From assembly GCA_951217055.1 (NCBI GenBank), contig OX578280.1, forward strand, positions 18,639,394 through 18,703,393: DNA of 64,000 nucleotides, given 5' to 3'. Both the position numbers and the translations under genes were made by a program. Source of the stretch: Gerris lacustris. Lineage: Eukaryota; Arthropoda; Insecta; Hemiptera; Gerridae. A model generated the notes under the pieces. It saw only the letters and a list, made by a program, of their open reading frames with translations, did not search any database and was not told the DNA's origin. Of this stretch, positions 11,808 through 22,350 are shown piece by piece; the first letter of the stretch is position 1, and the number at the start of each line of letters is the position of its first letter.

Positions 11808-12652
11808 TACGTTTCCATGAGTTTTCAACACTTTGGGTTTCAAACCCAAAGTGTTTCCATGAGGAGTTTTCAAATCAGTTTTCACAACAATTTTGAAAAA
11901 TATAACCTCCCAGACTAGTTATAGTTAAGTCAGGTTATCATATCTCTGCTTATCATATACCTACTGCGCATGTCTCAATTCTGGTTTTCATTCAATACCC
12001 GTTTCTATGCTATATTTATTTGTTCATTTGAAGAGAAAGTATTGTGATGGCGCGAAAATTTGATTTAGAGATTTTGATGGATTTACATCTTTTGAGTACC
12101 CTGAGTCCAAAAAAGATGTTTTAAAAAATGTCTGCATTCTGTCATCATCTGCCTGTCGATTGTCTGTCTGTGCAGACGCGTGGAACCTAAACTACTGGTC
12201 CGATTTTGACGAAATTTGGCAAACATTTTCGGAAACGGTTCCGACGATTTTGATTAAAAAATTCTAAAATGTAGTCAATTTAAGTTCGGATTTAACAATA
12301 CAAAAAAAAAATCTAGTTCCTGAGAAAATAGCTTTAAACGTGGACGGAGAGAGGCCGGGTTCGATTCTCTGTCGAGAAGAAGTTATTTTTATGATAAATT
12401 GTGATGAAATGTTCAATAATATTTTCATGTACCTACGAAAATACGAAAACTAATAAATGGAAAGCACTGGGCTATGTATAATTATGAACTCGTGTATGAA
12501 GGAAGTTTGTCTGAGTTGTCCCAGACAGATTTTTTCAAAACAGTTTCAATACAAAACCAAATATTTTCTGTTTGGCCTTGATCTCAAAACGTTTTGAAAT
12601 CATGTTTTCCGTAAGTTTTCAAAACCGTTTTAAAAATCAAAAAGGTTATGAA
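11808..12652. mobile_element. Inverted-repeat unit carrying a family A copy
   Basis: GTTTCCATGAGTTTTCA occurs at about 11812 and in reverse (TGAAAACTCATGGAAAC) near 12650, with similar AT-rich sequence outside each. Between them lie a local perfect palindrome (11827-11855) and family A copy 4. This suggests an older nonautonomous element that later received family A. The outer ends are not well defined. Confidence 0.5.
12031..12536 (+). repeat. Family A repeat, copy 4
   Basis: Runs from AAGAGAAAGTATTGTGATGG to GTCCCAGACAGATTTTTT. The B-box GGTTCGATTC is on the plus strand near 12358. About 100 bp in the middle is missing relative to the fullest copies. Confidence 0.85.
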
Positions 12653-13147
12653 AACTCATGGAAACATAATAAGTGATAGTTAACAAGATTGTTATTGCTA
12701 TATGAATCGAGATTACAATTTTTTGTAAACAGTCATAAAACGGGTTATCTTGCTTAATTGTGTCATTCTTCGTCGTAACGCATTTACGTCTGTCTTTACC
12801 ATCTTTATACTCATCATATTTAATCATTGAATGCTTCCAATTCTTATATAGAAGATTTTGTAGAACTATCTCGTACGGTAGATTTATCCCGTTCTCAATA
12901 AATATTTAAGCACTTTATCCTCACACTAACGAAATAATACTTAATTTAATGAAATGCAAACGAATACCACACACCACACCACAAAATAAATGTTTTATCT
13001 CCATAACAAGATTTCAGCTTCTCAATCATCATCAATTAAAGCATAATTAAGTGCTATTAAAGTGTACAGGAAAGAAAATATCTTGAAATTGCATTTGTTT
13101 ATAACCTCCACTTTGAAACCTTTCTTATCTTCAAAATTTCTTCACTT
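12653..13147. other. AT-rich DNA without recognisable gene
   Basis: No repeat partner, RNA gene or credible coding frame was recognised. Confidence 0.4.
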
Positions 13148-13874
13148 TAAGCCCCGTTTAGGCTCAAGTACACGGGGCGAGTTTACTAGCTACAAGCCGG
13201 CGTTCAACTATCTCGGAAGCCGGCGAGTTGGTGAGTGCGCTAGTTGTCGAGACACGAAGCTTTCCACTCGCTCAGTAGCCAAGTAGCTAGCGTGTAGAAA
13301 CCATGTGGTGCTGTGACATTTTCCTGTTTGTCTTGGGAAAAGCTGGCGATTGGCGTGTAAAGTCGCCGGCGGATAAACTTTTTCCAGAGCTTTTTTAGTA
13401 GCAGCTAATGGAGCGAGTGCATCGAGTACACTGGGCTAGTTTACGAACTGCTTGTAAAAAAGCCGGCTTCTAGCTTGTAAACTCGCCCCGTGTACTTGAG
13501 CTTTTTAGACGGTGATTGTTCTCCCACGATAGAACTATCAACAAACTGAGTATTCATATTGTCGAAAATAACAAAATCTGACATCAAATATGAAGTAAGC
13601 TATCATATTTGCTGCCTTTTAGATCTGTTATCACGTGATATAAAAGTATAAACAAACAATAAGCCAATCAGTATCTAGTATCTAGAGTGGTAGTTCTTAA
13701 ATCTGCCGCGTGAGTGCTCTGACTGCTGTGATAGAACATACAACTATCTCGTCAAACGAGATAATGTGATGGTTGATAGTTCTACCGTGACAAAATCTAA
13801 CACGTAGTTGATGCGATTGTTGCTATCGTGATCGCAACTATAGCGTAAACTATCACCGTGTAAACGGGGCTTAA
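13148..13874. mobile_element. Nonautonomous DNA element with TTAA-GCCCCGTTTA ends
   Basis: Left end TTTAAGCCCCGTTTAG and right end GTAAACGGGGCTTAAA are inverted copies. The similarity continues inward (GACGGTGAT on the left, ATCACCGTG on the right) once the nested insertion is removed. TTAA next to GCCCC at both ends would fit a piggyBac-like TTAA target, but TTAA could also be part of the terminal repeat. Internal GATAGAACTATC / GATAGTTCTACC pieces add further inverted symmetry. No transposase is present. Confidence 0.65.
13161..13503. mobile_element. Nested inverted-repeat element (MITE-like)
   Basis: Begins GCTCAAGTACACGGGGCGAG and ends with its reverse complement CTCGCCCCGTGTACTTGAGC. 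Terminal inverted repeats are about 40 bp, extending to GCCGGC. It is flanked by TTTAG on the left and TTTTTAG on the right, and it sits just inside the left end of the 13148-13874 element. It is GC-richer than its surroundings. Confidence 0.75.
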
Positions 13875-14854
13875 ATAAAGGAAAAACATCGAATAATGCA
13901 TATGATTTTGTTTTCACTCCTGGTGGTGAAATATAGTACTACCGTAAAAAAGAAGCTATAATCTGTTATGTCCCAACTTCCTGATACTATATTTAATACC
14001 GTCACATTTTTCATGTCGTTTTTTGCGTGTCGGTAATTTCTTCTGTACCCTAGAACTAAGTACACATCCATGTTAAAATTCTGACTAAAAGTTCCATGAG
14101 AAACAAAAATAGGACATTATAATTCATTTGTTTGTATAAAAAAAAAAAAAAAAAACATTTTACAAGCCATTACGAAAAAATAAAACTAAAATTCATTTGG
14201 ACTTTCAATATTTTATAAGAAAATACTGTTTTTTTGTTTTTGTTGTTAATTTGTTGTTAATTGTGGTAGGCTGTAAAATAGTAACTTTTTTTTAGTAACA
14301 TAGCTAAAATCCATTTTTTCATTACGTGGACTTAAAAAATCTTTGCATTACTTCTAGCTGTAAAGAAAAAATTGTTTGCCCCCTAGGACGAAAAATGTTT
14401 TTATTGTACTGCTGGCAGTTCACAAACTTCCGTTAGTAGCGCTGCAGTCTTTGTAGAAATGCTTAGTACGATTTAATTCCGCTAGATGTCAATGCGTTTT
14501 ATTTATCTTTTCTTATAGTGTAACCTCTTTTAAGGTTTCTTTTTTAAATCTTAAGTATGTACTAATATTTGTTATTATTATATTGATTATTTATTAATAT
14601 TTTTTTTTTTTTTTCACGCAAGAATTGGACATATTTTCAGTATTTTTTTTTTTTTTTTTTTTTGATTCTGTATTCTTCACCTTAGTTTTTTCCATGTGCA
14701 AAATTTGGGGAAGATTGAAAGACGGGAAGTGGTTCAAAATTGGGGTAATGGAAACGTGCGATGAAACTTACAAAGCAAAGTAATATAAGATCAGTAATAA
14801 TAAAAACTGCTTTTACAGATATCATTAGTGTGGAATAAATTTTACATTGTTATA
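13875..14854. other. AT-rich DNA with A and T homopolymers
   Basis: A run near 14138-14155 and T runs near 14602-14614 and 14645-14663. No gene was recognised. Confidence 0.45.
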
Positions 14855-15125
14855 GTCCAGGAGATAGAGTAAAAAAAAGTGCCTTACAAACATCAATTTA
14901 GAATTTTGTTTAAAAGTAAATGTTTTGGTGCCTTTTAAGAAATATGGTCGGGTAAGTTCTTCTGCGGGAAATGCTTGGCAATAGGCATTTGAAAAAAACA
15001 AACCAGTGGAGTGCGGCCATGTCCCGCCCTCTTTGGAGGACAATATGATTTTCATGATCATGATCCTGAGTACTAAAGTTAGTAGACCAATAATCAAGTT
15101 GAAGGTAGTTTGTCCCTTGATAGGT
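14855..15125 (+). repeat. Family E repeat, single arm
   Basis: Shares AACATCAATTTAGAATTTTG, TTTTGGTGCCTTTTAAGAA, GCCATGTCCCGCCC and GGACAATATGATTTTCATGA with copies at 26895, 41855 and 52830. Here only one arm of what is elsewhere a palindrome is clear. A 90-codon frame on the minus strand (14825-15097) spans it and resembles the frame over the 41.9 kb copy. Confidence 0.75.
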
Positions 15126-15249
15126 TATAGGTAATCAAATATTACTACAAATCAAAGAGGTCTCTTATATCTTAGACTATTATAATCGAGCATTATTATA
15201 TTATGTTTAAGCCTCTTGGACGAACTAGTCCACATTAAAAGAGTTTTTT

Positions 15250-15390
15250 GCTTCCGAGTTCACCGAAGGTAACGGAATCTATGTGATCGTTCAGTCAGAA
15301 ATCCGTTTGAGACAGCAGGGGACATTTTTTGTGCCGTTTCTGTCTAGCTATGTGCCACACCAATTGGCAGACTATTTTTGTTGGTGTCTT
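15250..15390 (+). repeat. Family F end fragment joined to motif D
   Basis: CTTCCGAGTTCACCGAAGGT and GGAATCTATGTGATCGTTC are the family F end. It is followed within 100 bp by motif D (AGCTATGTGCCACACCAATT, 15346 on). The central part of F is deleted. Confidence 0.65.
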
Positions 15391-16100
15391 ATCGTTCGAC
15401 ACTCTTATTCATTTATAAAAGTAACAGTTATATAACTGGCTTTTAACATCGTCTTTGTATAATGTAAGCCCATATATGATTCGTATGGTGTTCAGTTACT
15501 TATAGTTATGCATGTACATCGATTTCAAAATTTGTTAGTTTCTTTTCTCTCTTCTTTTTTTACAATGTCGTCAAACTCTAGACTCTAGAGGTTATCGATT
15601 CTCAAAGTATATACAACGTTTTGAATATGTACACTTGGCTTATTATTTATAATGAGCTGCATATCATGTATAAAAGAACTGTCGTATCAGTAGCGTCATG
15701 TTAGATAGAAGATAAAGAAACTAACTTTAGATAAATTATGACACAGCTGCAAGCTTTCGTTCCATATTGTTCTATATTAGGTCGTGTGTCGGAATTTAAC
15801 TAATAACACGCACCCTCTTAAATAGAATTAAAATAAACAATCAAACAAATTCGTTTATATAACAATACCTCAAACAAGGAGTTATTTCAACATTGTTATC
15901 TTATTTCTTCAAATGTACTCTACAGATATAAATTGTCTTTTTTCTTTATTAGACATTGTATTAATTTGAAGAAATAATTTTAAGAACACGAGAATATAAC
16001 ATTAATTATGCAAAACATTGAGTTACAAAAATAACAACCTAAATAGTGATTTTTAATCACTATTTCCCTTTTACCAAGAACCACTCCTCAAACTATGAAT
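15391..16100. other. AT-rich DNA without recognisable gene
   Basis: Ordinary AT-rich sequence with no repeat partner noticed. It leads into the 91-bp satellite. Confidence 0.4.
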
Positions 16101-16712
16101 GAGCCTTGATAAGAACTCAGTCCAATGTCCCATTTAAGCTACATTGCAAGTGAACTTTTAATAGAAATAAAGAAAGATGAAAAAGGTACGAAAAGGCCTT
16201 GATAGGAACTCAGTCCAGTGCTCCTTTCAAGCTACATTGAAAATTAACTTAAGATAGAAATAAGGAAAGGCGAAAGCTATCATTGAGCCTTGATAGGAAC
16301 TCAGTCCAGTGTTCCTTTTAAGCTACATTGAAAATTAACTTTAGATAGAAATAAAGAAAGATGAAAGCTACGATTGAGCCTTTATAGGAACTCAGTCCAG
16401 TGCCCCTTTTAAGCTGCATTGATAATTAACTTTAGATAGAAATTAAGAAAGATGAAAGCTACCATTGAGCCTTGATAGGAACTCAGTCCAGTGTTCCTTT
16501 CAAGCTACATTGAAAATTAACTTTAGATAGAAACAAAAAAGGACATAAAGTTACGAATGAGCCTTGATAAGGAATTAGGAACTCGGTGCAGTGCCCCTTT
16601 ATAACTACATTTAAAATTAACTTTAGATGGAAATATAGAAAGTTCAACGCTACAAATGAGCCATGATAGGAACTCAGTTCAGTGCCCCTTTTAAGCTACA
16701 TTAAAAATTATT
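16101..16712. repeat. 91-bp tandem repeat, about 7 copies
   Basis: Units begin near GAGCCTTGATAGGAACTCAG at 16101, 16194, 16285, 16376, 16467, 16559 and 16658 (spacing 91-99 bp). Each contains CCTTTTAAGCTACATTGAAA and TTAACTTTAGATAGAAA. Middle copies are very similar and the outer ones diverged, as expected from unequal exchange. It runs straight into a family H copy. Confidence 0.92.
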
Positions 16713-16719
16713 TTTCAAC

Positions 16720-16875
16720 ATCCCAAGAGCCAATGAGCAAATATAAGGGCGACGTTTCGATTTTCGCTTCCTTTTTCCCATTCTCACGTTTTTGGTGCCT
16801 CTAAAAACCAGGGGTCTGGGCAAATGTCCTGTCTGTACAAATGGGAAGACTGAACATTTGCCATTGGGATTGTAG
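16720..16875. repeat. Family H repeat fragment
   Basis: Matches 4660-4812: ACATCCCAAGAGCCAATGAG, TTTCGATTTTCGCTTCC, TTTTTGGTGCC..GGGCAAATGTCC. It directly follows the 91-bp array. Confidence 0.6.
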
Positions 16876-17974
16876 ACAAGGGCATGACTTTCACTGCTCA
16901 TAATGTCCTCTGAAGAAGGGAAGCTGAACTCTTTTCACATTACATAAATTGTCTATTTCAAATCTATTTAGTCTATTCTCATATTTTCAGTAACTTACCG
17001 GAAATGCTCATTGGTAAATTGAATGTATTCTAGAACGCTAAGACGGATTTAGTCTATATAATAAAACACCTCGTATTATTGGAATATTTTTTCTTAAACT
17101 TTATTTACTTCTCATAAATGAGAATGTCTCTCTCTAATATATACTGTTTTCAAATAAATATACAATAGGTTTTACCAGTCGTAAATGAGTCTGCTGGAGT
17201 ATTATTATATGGTTTTAAACAGAAGGTACTACTAAGGATGAGATTACAGCATTTATTATACTTAGTATTATTACCTGAAAAAAAGGTACTTGAAAAGTCC
17301 AAAAAAAAAACTTCTAAAATTACATATTTTTTTAGCATTTAGTACAGACTTCTTAGGAAAACATTCCTTCGTAACAAGCGATCATGAATGGTATCAGTAT
17401 CTTTTCTAACAGAACCTTACCTTATTTTGTCTCCAACAAGCTCTTTGAAGATCTAAGTACCTCTTTTGGAAAGCTTAGCAAAAGTTTGTTCTATTTAGAC
17501 ATTGTAGATAGATTTTCAAGAATGGTCTTAACCTCTGACGAAAGACCTCCTTATATTTTCCGCATGGAGAAACAGAGGGTATTTTTTGTATTTAAAGGAC
17601 GTCTTGCTGGAAACAGTTATTTAAAAGGGGTTTACTGTTGGTTTCTTGATCCCTTTCTTAAGCCTTTTAAATCGGATTTGATCCCCCGGTCTTGTTTTCC
17701 TTCACCTTTTTGTTTGGTTTAAAAAAATTCTCGGAAGATTTTCTTGGTTAAAATTTTTAACTTACCTGCTTTATACCTTCTTTGCTATTTAAAACCCCAA
17801 ATACCCATGTCCATTTAAAAAATCCAATGAGAGAACAACATGACTAATACATGGATGAGGGGGGGGGGTTAAAATGATTATCCAAAAGAAAGTTGCGAAG
17901 AATTTACTTTAAGCAAAAGTGCAGTCTGTGCCAAATGAATCTAAGTGCATTAACATCCCCATAATATATGGGGC
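16876..17974. other. AT-rich DNA with one unexplained open frame
   Basis: A 112-codon plus-strand frame (17384-17722; MNGISIFSNRTLPYF.. to ..PSPFCLV) is long for random AT-rich DNA but matches no domain I recognise. It also has no splice or start context I trust. A G run lies near 17859-17867. Confidence 0.3.
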
Positions 17975-18045
17975 CCAATGAAAGCCCCGGATTTTAAAAC
18001 CCTGAGCTCTTATTGGCTCCCCACCTCATTTTTTTATCACTAAGA
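17975..18045. repeat. Family I fragment
   Basis: CCCGGATTTTAAAACCCTGA and CTCTTATTGGCTCCCCACCT resemble the inner part of family I at about 25020-25070. Confidence 0.45.
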
Positions 18046-18217
18046 CTCATTTGAGCACAAACTGTTATAGATTCTTACATACAATTTATAACCCCTAAAA
18101 ATTCGTTTGTTAACAGATATTATCTTCGATGTTTTTAATATGTTGTTTATGATCTTATTTTCAAAAGAATCCAAGCAATCTGTGTCTTTATACGAGTCTT
18201 GTATTAAAGAAATCATT

Positions 18218-18520
18218 CTGCTTTCAAACTTACCAAAGGCAACGGAAGCTATGTGATCGTTTTGAAGAACTAAAATATTTTATATCTCCGATTTCAAAAA
18301 TTCTAAGACAGAAATCCGTTTTAAACATTAAGGAAATTTATGGTTACGTGTGTATCTGTCTGTCGGGCTTAAATTTTGACGGTAGATCATAATTAGCCCC
18401 CTAAAAGTCATTAGTTGGTCCCATATAAGTTTTAACATTCTGCGTGGAAAGTAGCCCGCAGATAGCCCCAGATTAATTTCAACCGTCTACGCTCCTTAAA
18501 TTTTGCTAAACTGATAATTT
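18218..18520 (+). repeat. Family F repeat
   Basis: AACGGAAGCTATGTGATCGT, ATCTCCGATTTCAAAAATTC, a GTCTGTCGG run, then the AGATAGCCCCAGATTAATTT and CAACCGTCTACGCTCCTTAA blocks. It contains the AAATTTTGACGGTAGATCAT variant of the shared block that follows GTCTGTC in several families. Confidence 0.75.
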
Positions 18521-18934
18521 AATTAAGGAAAAAATAAAAAAAACAATTATGGCTGATATAAAAAGGAGGGAAAATTAAATAAATTTAAAAAAAGGAAGCC
18601 ATGTTTATTTCTTGCACTAATATATCACAAGGATTTAAAAATTCGTAATTTTGCTTTATTGCAAACACAGATATAAGTTTACAAGACAGATGAAAATTGG
18701 TTTCATTTGTTAATGAAAGCATTTCAGACTTGACTTCTGTTGATAAGCCACAATTTATAAATTATGGCCCAGCAAGGGTATTAGAAAGAGGAAAACGTTG
18801 ATAGACTACATTACTTTACGATGTTAAAGTGCTAAGTTATTGATAAACATTTATAACACTGATTATTAATTATTCTTCCTCGACCGTTTTTTTTTTCTCC
18901 AATGTGTGATAGCGACTTATCATGAAAAAGGTGT
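18521..18934. other. AT-rich DNA without recognisable gene
   Basis: No repeat partner, RNA gene or credible coding frame was recognised. Confidence 0.4.
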
Positions 18935-19195
18935 AGTTCAATAACCAAACAACGTCTTCACACAGAATGATGGCAAATGAAACAAGTGAGCGGTTTTGGC
19001 TGTTCTAAAGCAGCCTTCTTCAGATAATCTAGTGGTCACTGAAAGATTTTGTACAAGATACAAGATTTTGTACAAAGTACAAGTTAATTGTACTTTTAAA
19101 CTCATTCTGTGACTACTAGATTATCTGAAGAAGGCTTCATGAAAACAGCCGATACCGGTAAATTGTTTATTACAATTTGTTTGTGTGAAGACTAA
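18935..19195. mobile_element. Fold-back unit with two ribozyme-like cores
   Basis: Left arm (about 18943-19033) and right arm (about 19099-19190) are inverted copies: GTCTTCACACA near each outer end and CTTCTTCAGATAATCTAGT inside. Each arm carries CTGAAGAAGGCT followed by a hairpin partner and GA(A/T)ACCG. On the minus strand 18991-19023 the stem GGCTG/CAGCC is intact. On the plus strand it is 19125-19157. The centre repeats TACAAGATTTTGTACAA-like sequence. Confidence 0.6.
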
Positions 19196-19953
19196 TTAAT
19201 GTCAAAGTTAAATTTCGCTCGGTCAGTAATAGTAATTATATTTTATAAAATAAAAATAAAAATATTTTTCATAAAACAGTAAACCCATAATTAATTAAAA
19301 ATTTGTTTTTCTTCACGATGTGTTGACCATTATTATACGCTATAATTTTAAATGATAATTTATTAAAAGCTATTTTGGGCATATGCTGTATAAAATTTCA
19401 TAACTAAAACTCATTTGTATATTAGAAGAGAAAGCAGGTATTATTATAAGCTACAGGAAACAGTAATAAACTAATTCATTCTATCTTTAACCTTGACCAG
19501 ATGCTAATTATATTTCTTTGGCTTTGCAGGAGGCTTGGAAGGTGCAGGATCTTCACTTTATCCTTAAAGAGTTCATAGTCTCGAAGGACTTCTTTGCTCC
19601 TTATGACCTAACTTTAACACCTGTGCTCTGATGTCGAATAAGGACATTATCAATACCTTATAGCAGGACAAATGCACCTTACAGCTGCACCTGTATGTTG
19701 CATTTAGAACGGCATCTGGTGAGAGACTTCTTAATTATACCTTATCCTACTATTTAGTTATAGTAAAACTATTATTAGTTTTAGAGTGATTGTTAACATG
19801 TGTGATACCATAATGTGTAAATATTAGGGGTAATTTTAATAATTAGTACATCATTTAAGAGATTACTTTGATTCATTTTCTTCCTTATTTCTAGAATAAA
19901 AAAAGTTTGGAGTCACTTATTACACATTATAAAATAGCTTGCTTAATTTATCT
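19196..19953. other. AT-rich DNA containing an exon-like segment
   Basis: 19530-19718 has a fair splice acceptor before it (TTTCTTTGGCTTTGCAG) and a donor-like CTG|GTGAGAG after it. One frame reads EAWKVQDLHFILKEFIVSKD and on to a stop after 33 residues. All three frames stop inside, so it cannot be a simple internal coding exon. It could be a terminal or non-coding exon, or chance. Confidence 0.25.
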
Positions 19954-20101
19954 AAAGGCCCCATACAAAATATTTGCGCAAACATTTTGACCGTGTATGC
20001 GGCTGTTTGATGTTTGCGCAAACATGATGTTTGACGAGTAGGGCCCAAATTTGCCCGATATCTAGTTTGCGCAAAATGTTTGATCGTATATGGGGGCCTT
20101 A
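19954..20101. mobile_element. Short inverted-repeat element (MITE-like)
   Basis: Ends AAAGGCCCCATAC and GTATATGGGGGCCTTA are imperfect inverted copies. Further inside, TTTGCGCAAACATTTTG is mirrored by TTTGCGCAAAATGTTTG. TTTGCGCAAA occurs three times in 150 bp. No coding sequence. Confidence 0.65.
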
Positions 20102-20240
20102 AGTTTTTAAAGAAATAAAACCCTAATTAATTTTGAATAAAGGTAATTGTAATCCCACTGGGAAATAAAAAAAAATCAAACAACCACACTGTCAACTTTT
20201 ATGAGACCCAATAATGGAGGTGGTTCGTGACAGTGCAAGT

Positions 20241-21455
20241 TTAATGAGAGGGAATGTTAGCGAGATGCTGTCAAATAAAACACACAGAGAAAGTTATTGC
20301 TTTCGTTTCGCTAAATTGATTAGCATTATAAGAGCAAGAAACAAAGTATAAAATAGAAATAATACAAAAAGAAAAATGTACAACATTTTCAAAACGCCCA
20401 ATACCATACATTTAAGAACTGACACCAACAATCAAAGCAACAGTTATACAAATTTAATTAATAATTTCTAGTGCAATATTGTTTTTGTTTTTACTTTCTC
20501 ATATAAAGAGAAAGTATTGTGATGGCGCGAAAATTCGATTTTAGATTTTGATGGATTTACACGTTTTGACACGTTGACTCAGGGGACCTGAGTCCAAAAA
20601 AGTGGTTTTTAAAAAATGCCTGTCCGTCGTCTGTCGTCTGTCTGTGCAGAAGCCTGGAGCCTAAACTACTGAGCCGATTTTGACGAAATTTGACATACAT
20701 GTTCAGAAAAATCATACCCCGAGGCGAAATCGAGAAATGAAGTTTAGCTCTAAATTTGGGGCCACTACCCCCCAAAAACTGAAAAAACGTGAAAAAAAAT
20801 TATTTCTCGAAAACGGTTCCGATGATTTTGATTAAAAAAATCTAAAATGTAGTCCATTTTAATACGAATCTAACGATATAAGCCGTTTCCCGTGAAAAAT
20901 CTAGTTCCTGAGAAAATAGCTTAAAACGTGGACGGAGAGAGCCGGGGTTCGATTCCCCGCCCCGGAGAAGTTATTTTTATGATAAATTTTGATGAAATGT
21001 TCAATAATAATTAAATATACATATACGAAAACTAATAAATGGAAAACATTGGGCTATGTAATTATGAACTCGTATATGAGAAAGTTTGTCTGAATTGTCT
21101 CGGACCGATTTTTTTTTTCATTATATTTTTGTATCTATGCTTTTCATATACCTAAGTACTTTTTCATTATTGTATTCCTTGCTATTATAGTTGGTATTCT
21201 AACTAAATCTTATTCTGCTAATCCGCCTACCTGACATATACCTTATTCTTTCCTAGTTTCTGGATTTTCATCCACTCTTCCATTCATTCCTTTATAACAT
21301 GTCGTAGAGTCAACCTCGTCCTTTTTTGCAATATTTTTATTTTATACTTTGTTTCTTACTCTGATGATACCATTAAATTTAGTGAAACGTTAGCATAAAC
21401 TTTCTCACTGTGTTTTATTTGACAGCATCTCGCTAATATACCCTCTCATTTATGA
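20241..21455. mobile_element. Element with about 130-bp terminal inverted repeats
   Basis: AATGAGAGGGAATGTTAGCG, GAGATGCTGTCAAATAAAAC and AGAAACAAAGTATAAAATAG on the left (20241-20375) recur in reverse order and complement at about 21328-21455. Family A copy 5 sits between, so the original element was about 0.6 kb plus arms. No transposase fragment was recognised. Confidence 0.75.
20490..21119 (+). repeat. Family A repeat, copy 5, near complete
   Basis: Starts TTACTTTCTCATATAAAGAG with its hairpin. The middle carries GTCTGTCGTCTGTCTGTG and ACTGAGCCGATTTTGACGAA. The tRNA-like B-box GGTTCGATTCC lies near 20947. It ends CTCGGACCGATTTTTTTTT, where the T run would act as a Pol III terminator. Inserted in the 20241-21455 element. 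Confidence 0.88.
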
Positions 21456-21477
21456 GACTGTTCGACGATATTAGGAC

Positions 21478-21520
21478 GTGAGGAAGCTATATGTGCAGCA
21501 CGTATTGGCAGACTTTTTTT
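21478..21520 (+). repeat. Motif D copy
   Basis: GTGAGGAAGCTATATGTGCA followed by GCACGTATTGGCAGACTTTT. One of nine short copies. Confidence 0.65.
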
Positions 21521-21649
21521 TACTTTTGACTAATCCACGCTATCCTCAGTTTTTATTATATTTAAAATTGATAATTGACATAATTAATATTTTCACGATA
21601 CAATTTACCAATTGGCATTTAAAATTTAGTTGCAGAATTTTCTCTATTC

Positions 21650-21795
21650 CTTCCGAGTCCGAGTCTGTACCAAGGTAGCGGAAGCATAGTGTTCACACTC
21701 GGGAGGTGAACATTCTTTCCCTTCAAAATAAAAGTGTTCACTCACATTTTACGTTTTAGATCTTCCTGAACAAATTCCGGTTTTTGGTTCTGTGT
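21650..21795 (+). repeat. Family F end fragment
   Basis: TTCCGAGTC..GGTAGCGGAAGCATAGTG and two GTGTTCAC blocks resemble the family F end and the unit of the 57-bp minisatellite at 23.6 kb. Confidence 0.5.
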
Positions 21796-21823
21796 GTCCA
21801 CGAATCCTTGCCACACGCATAAT

Positions 21824-22350
21824 GTCCATTTATTAGTTTTCGTAGGTACATTTAATTAATATTGAACATTTCATCGAAATTTATCATAAAAATAACTTCT
21901 CCTCAGCGGGGAATCGAACCCGGCCTCTTTCCGTCTGCGTTTAAAGCCATTTTCTCAGAAACTAGATTTTTCTCGGAAAAGCGGCTTTAGATTCGTATAT
22001 TTAAATGGACTCCATTTTAGAATTGTTTAATCAAAATCGCCGGAACCGTTTTCGAAAAGTTATTTTTTTCATTGTTTTTGGTGGGGTAGCGCCCCCAAAT
22101 TTGGATCTAAAATTCATTTCTTGAATTTTGCCTCGAGATATGATTTTTCTGAACATGTATGCCAAATGTTGTCAAAATCGTCCATGTAGTTTAGGCTCCA
22201 TGCGTCTGCAGTCTGCACAGACAGACAACAGAAAGACATTATTTTAAAAACTACTTTTTATGGACTCAGGGGACCTCAAAACGTGTAAATCCATCAAAAT
22301 CGAATTTTCATGACATCACAATACTTTCTCTTTATATGAGAAAGTAAAAA
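21824..22350 (-). repeat. Family A repeat, copy 6, end-truncated
   Basis: Lacks the first 80 bp or so and starts at CCATTTATTAGTTTTCGTAG. Reverse B-box GGGGAATCGAACCCGG near 21908. Ends TTTATATGAGAAAGTAAAAA. Confidence 0.85.

Noticed and set aside
17384..17722. 112-codon plus-strand frame
   Set aside because: Long for random AT-rich DNA but no recognisable domain, splice context or repeat partner; kept only as a note.
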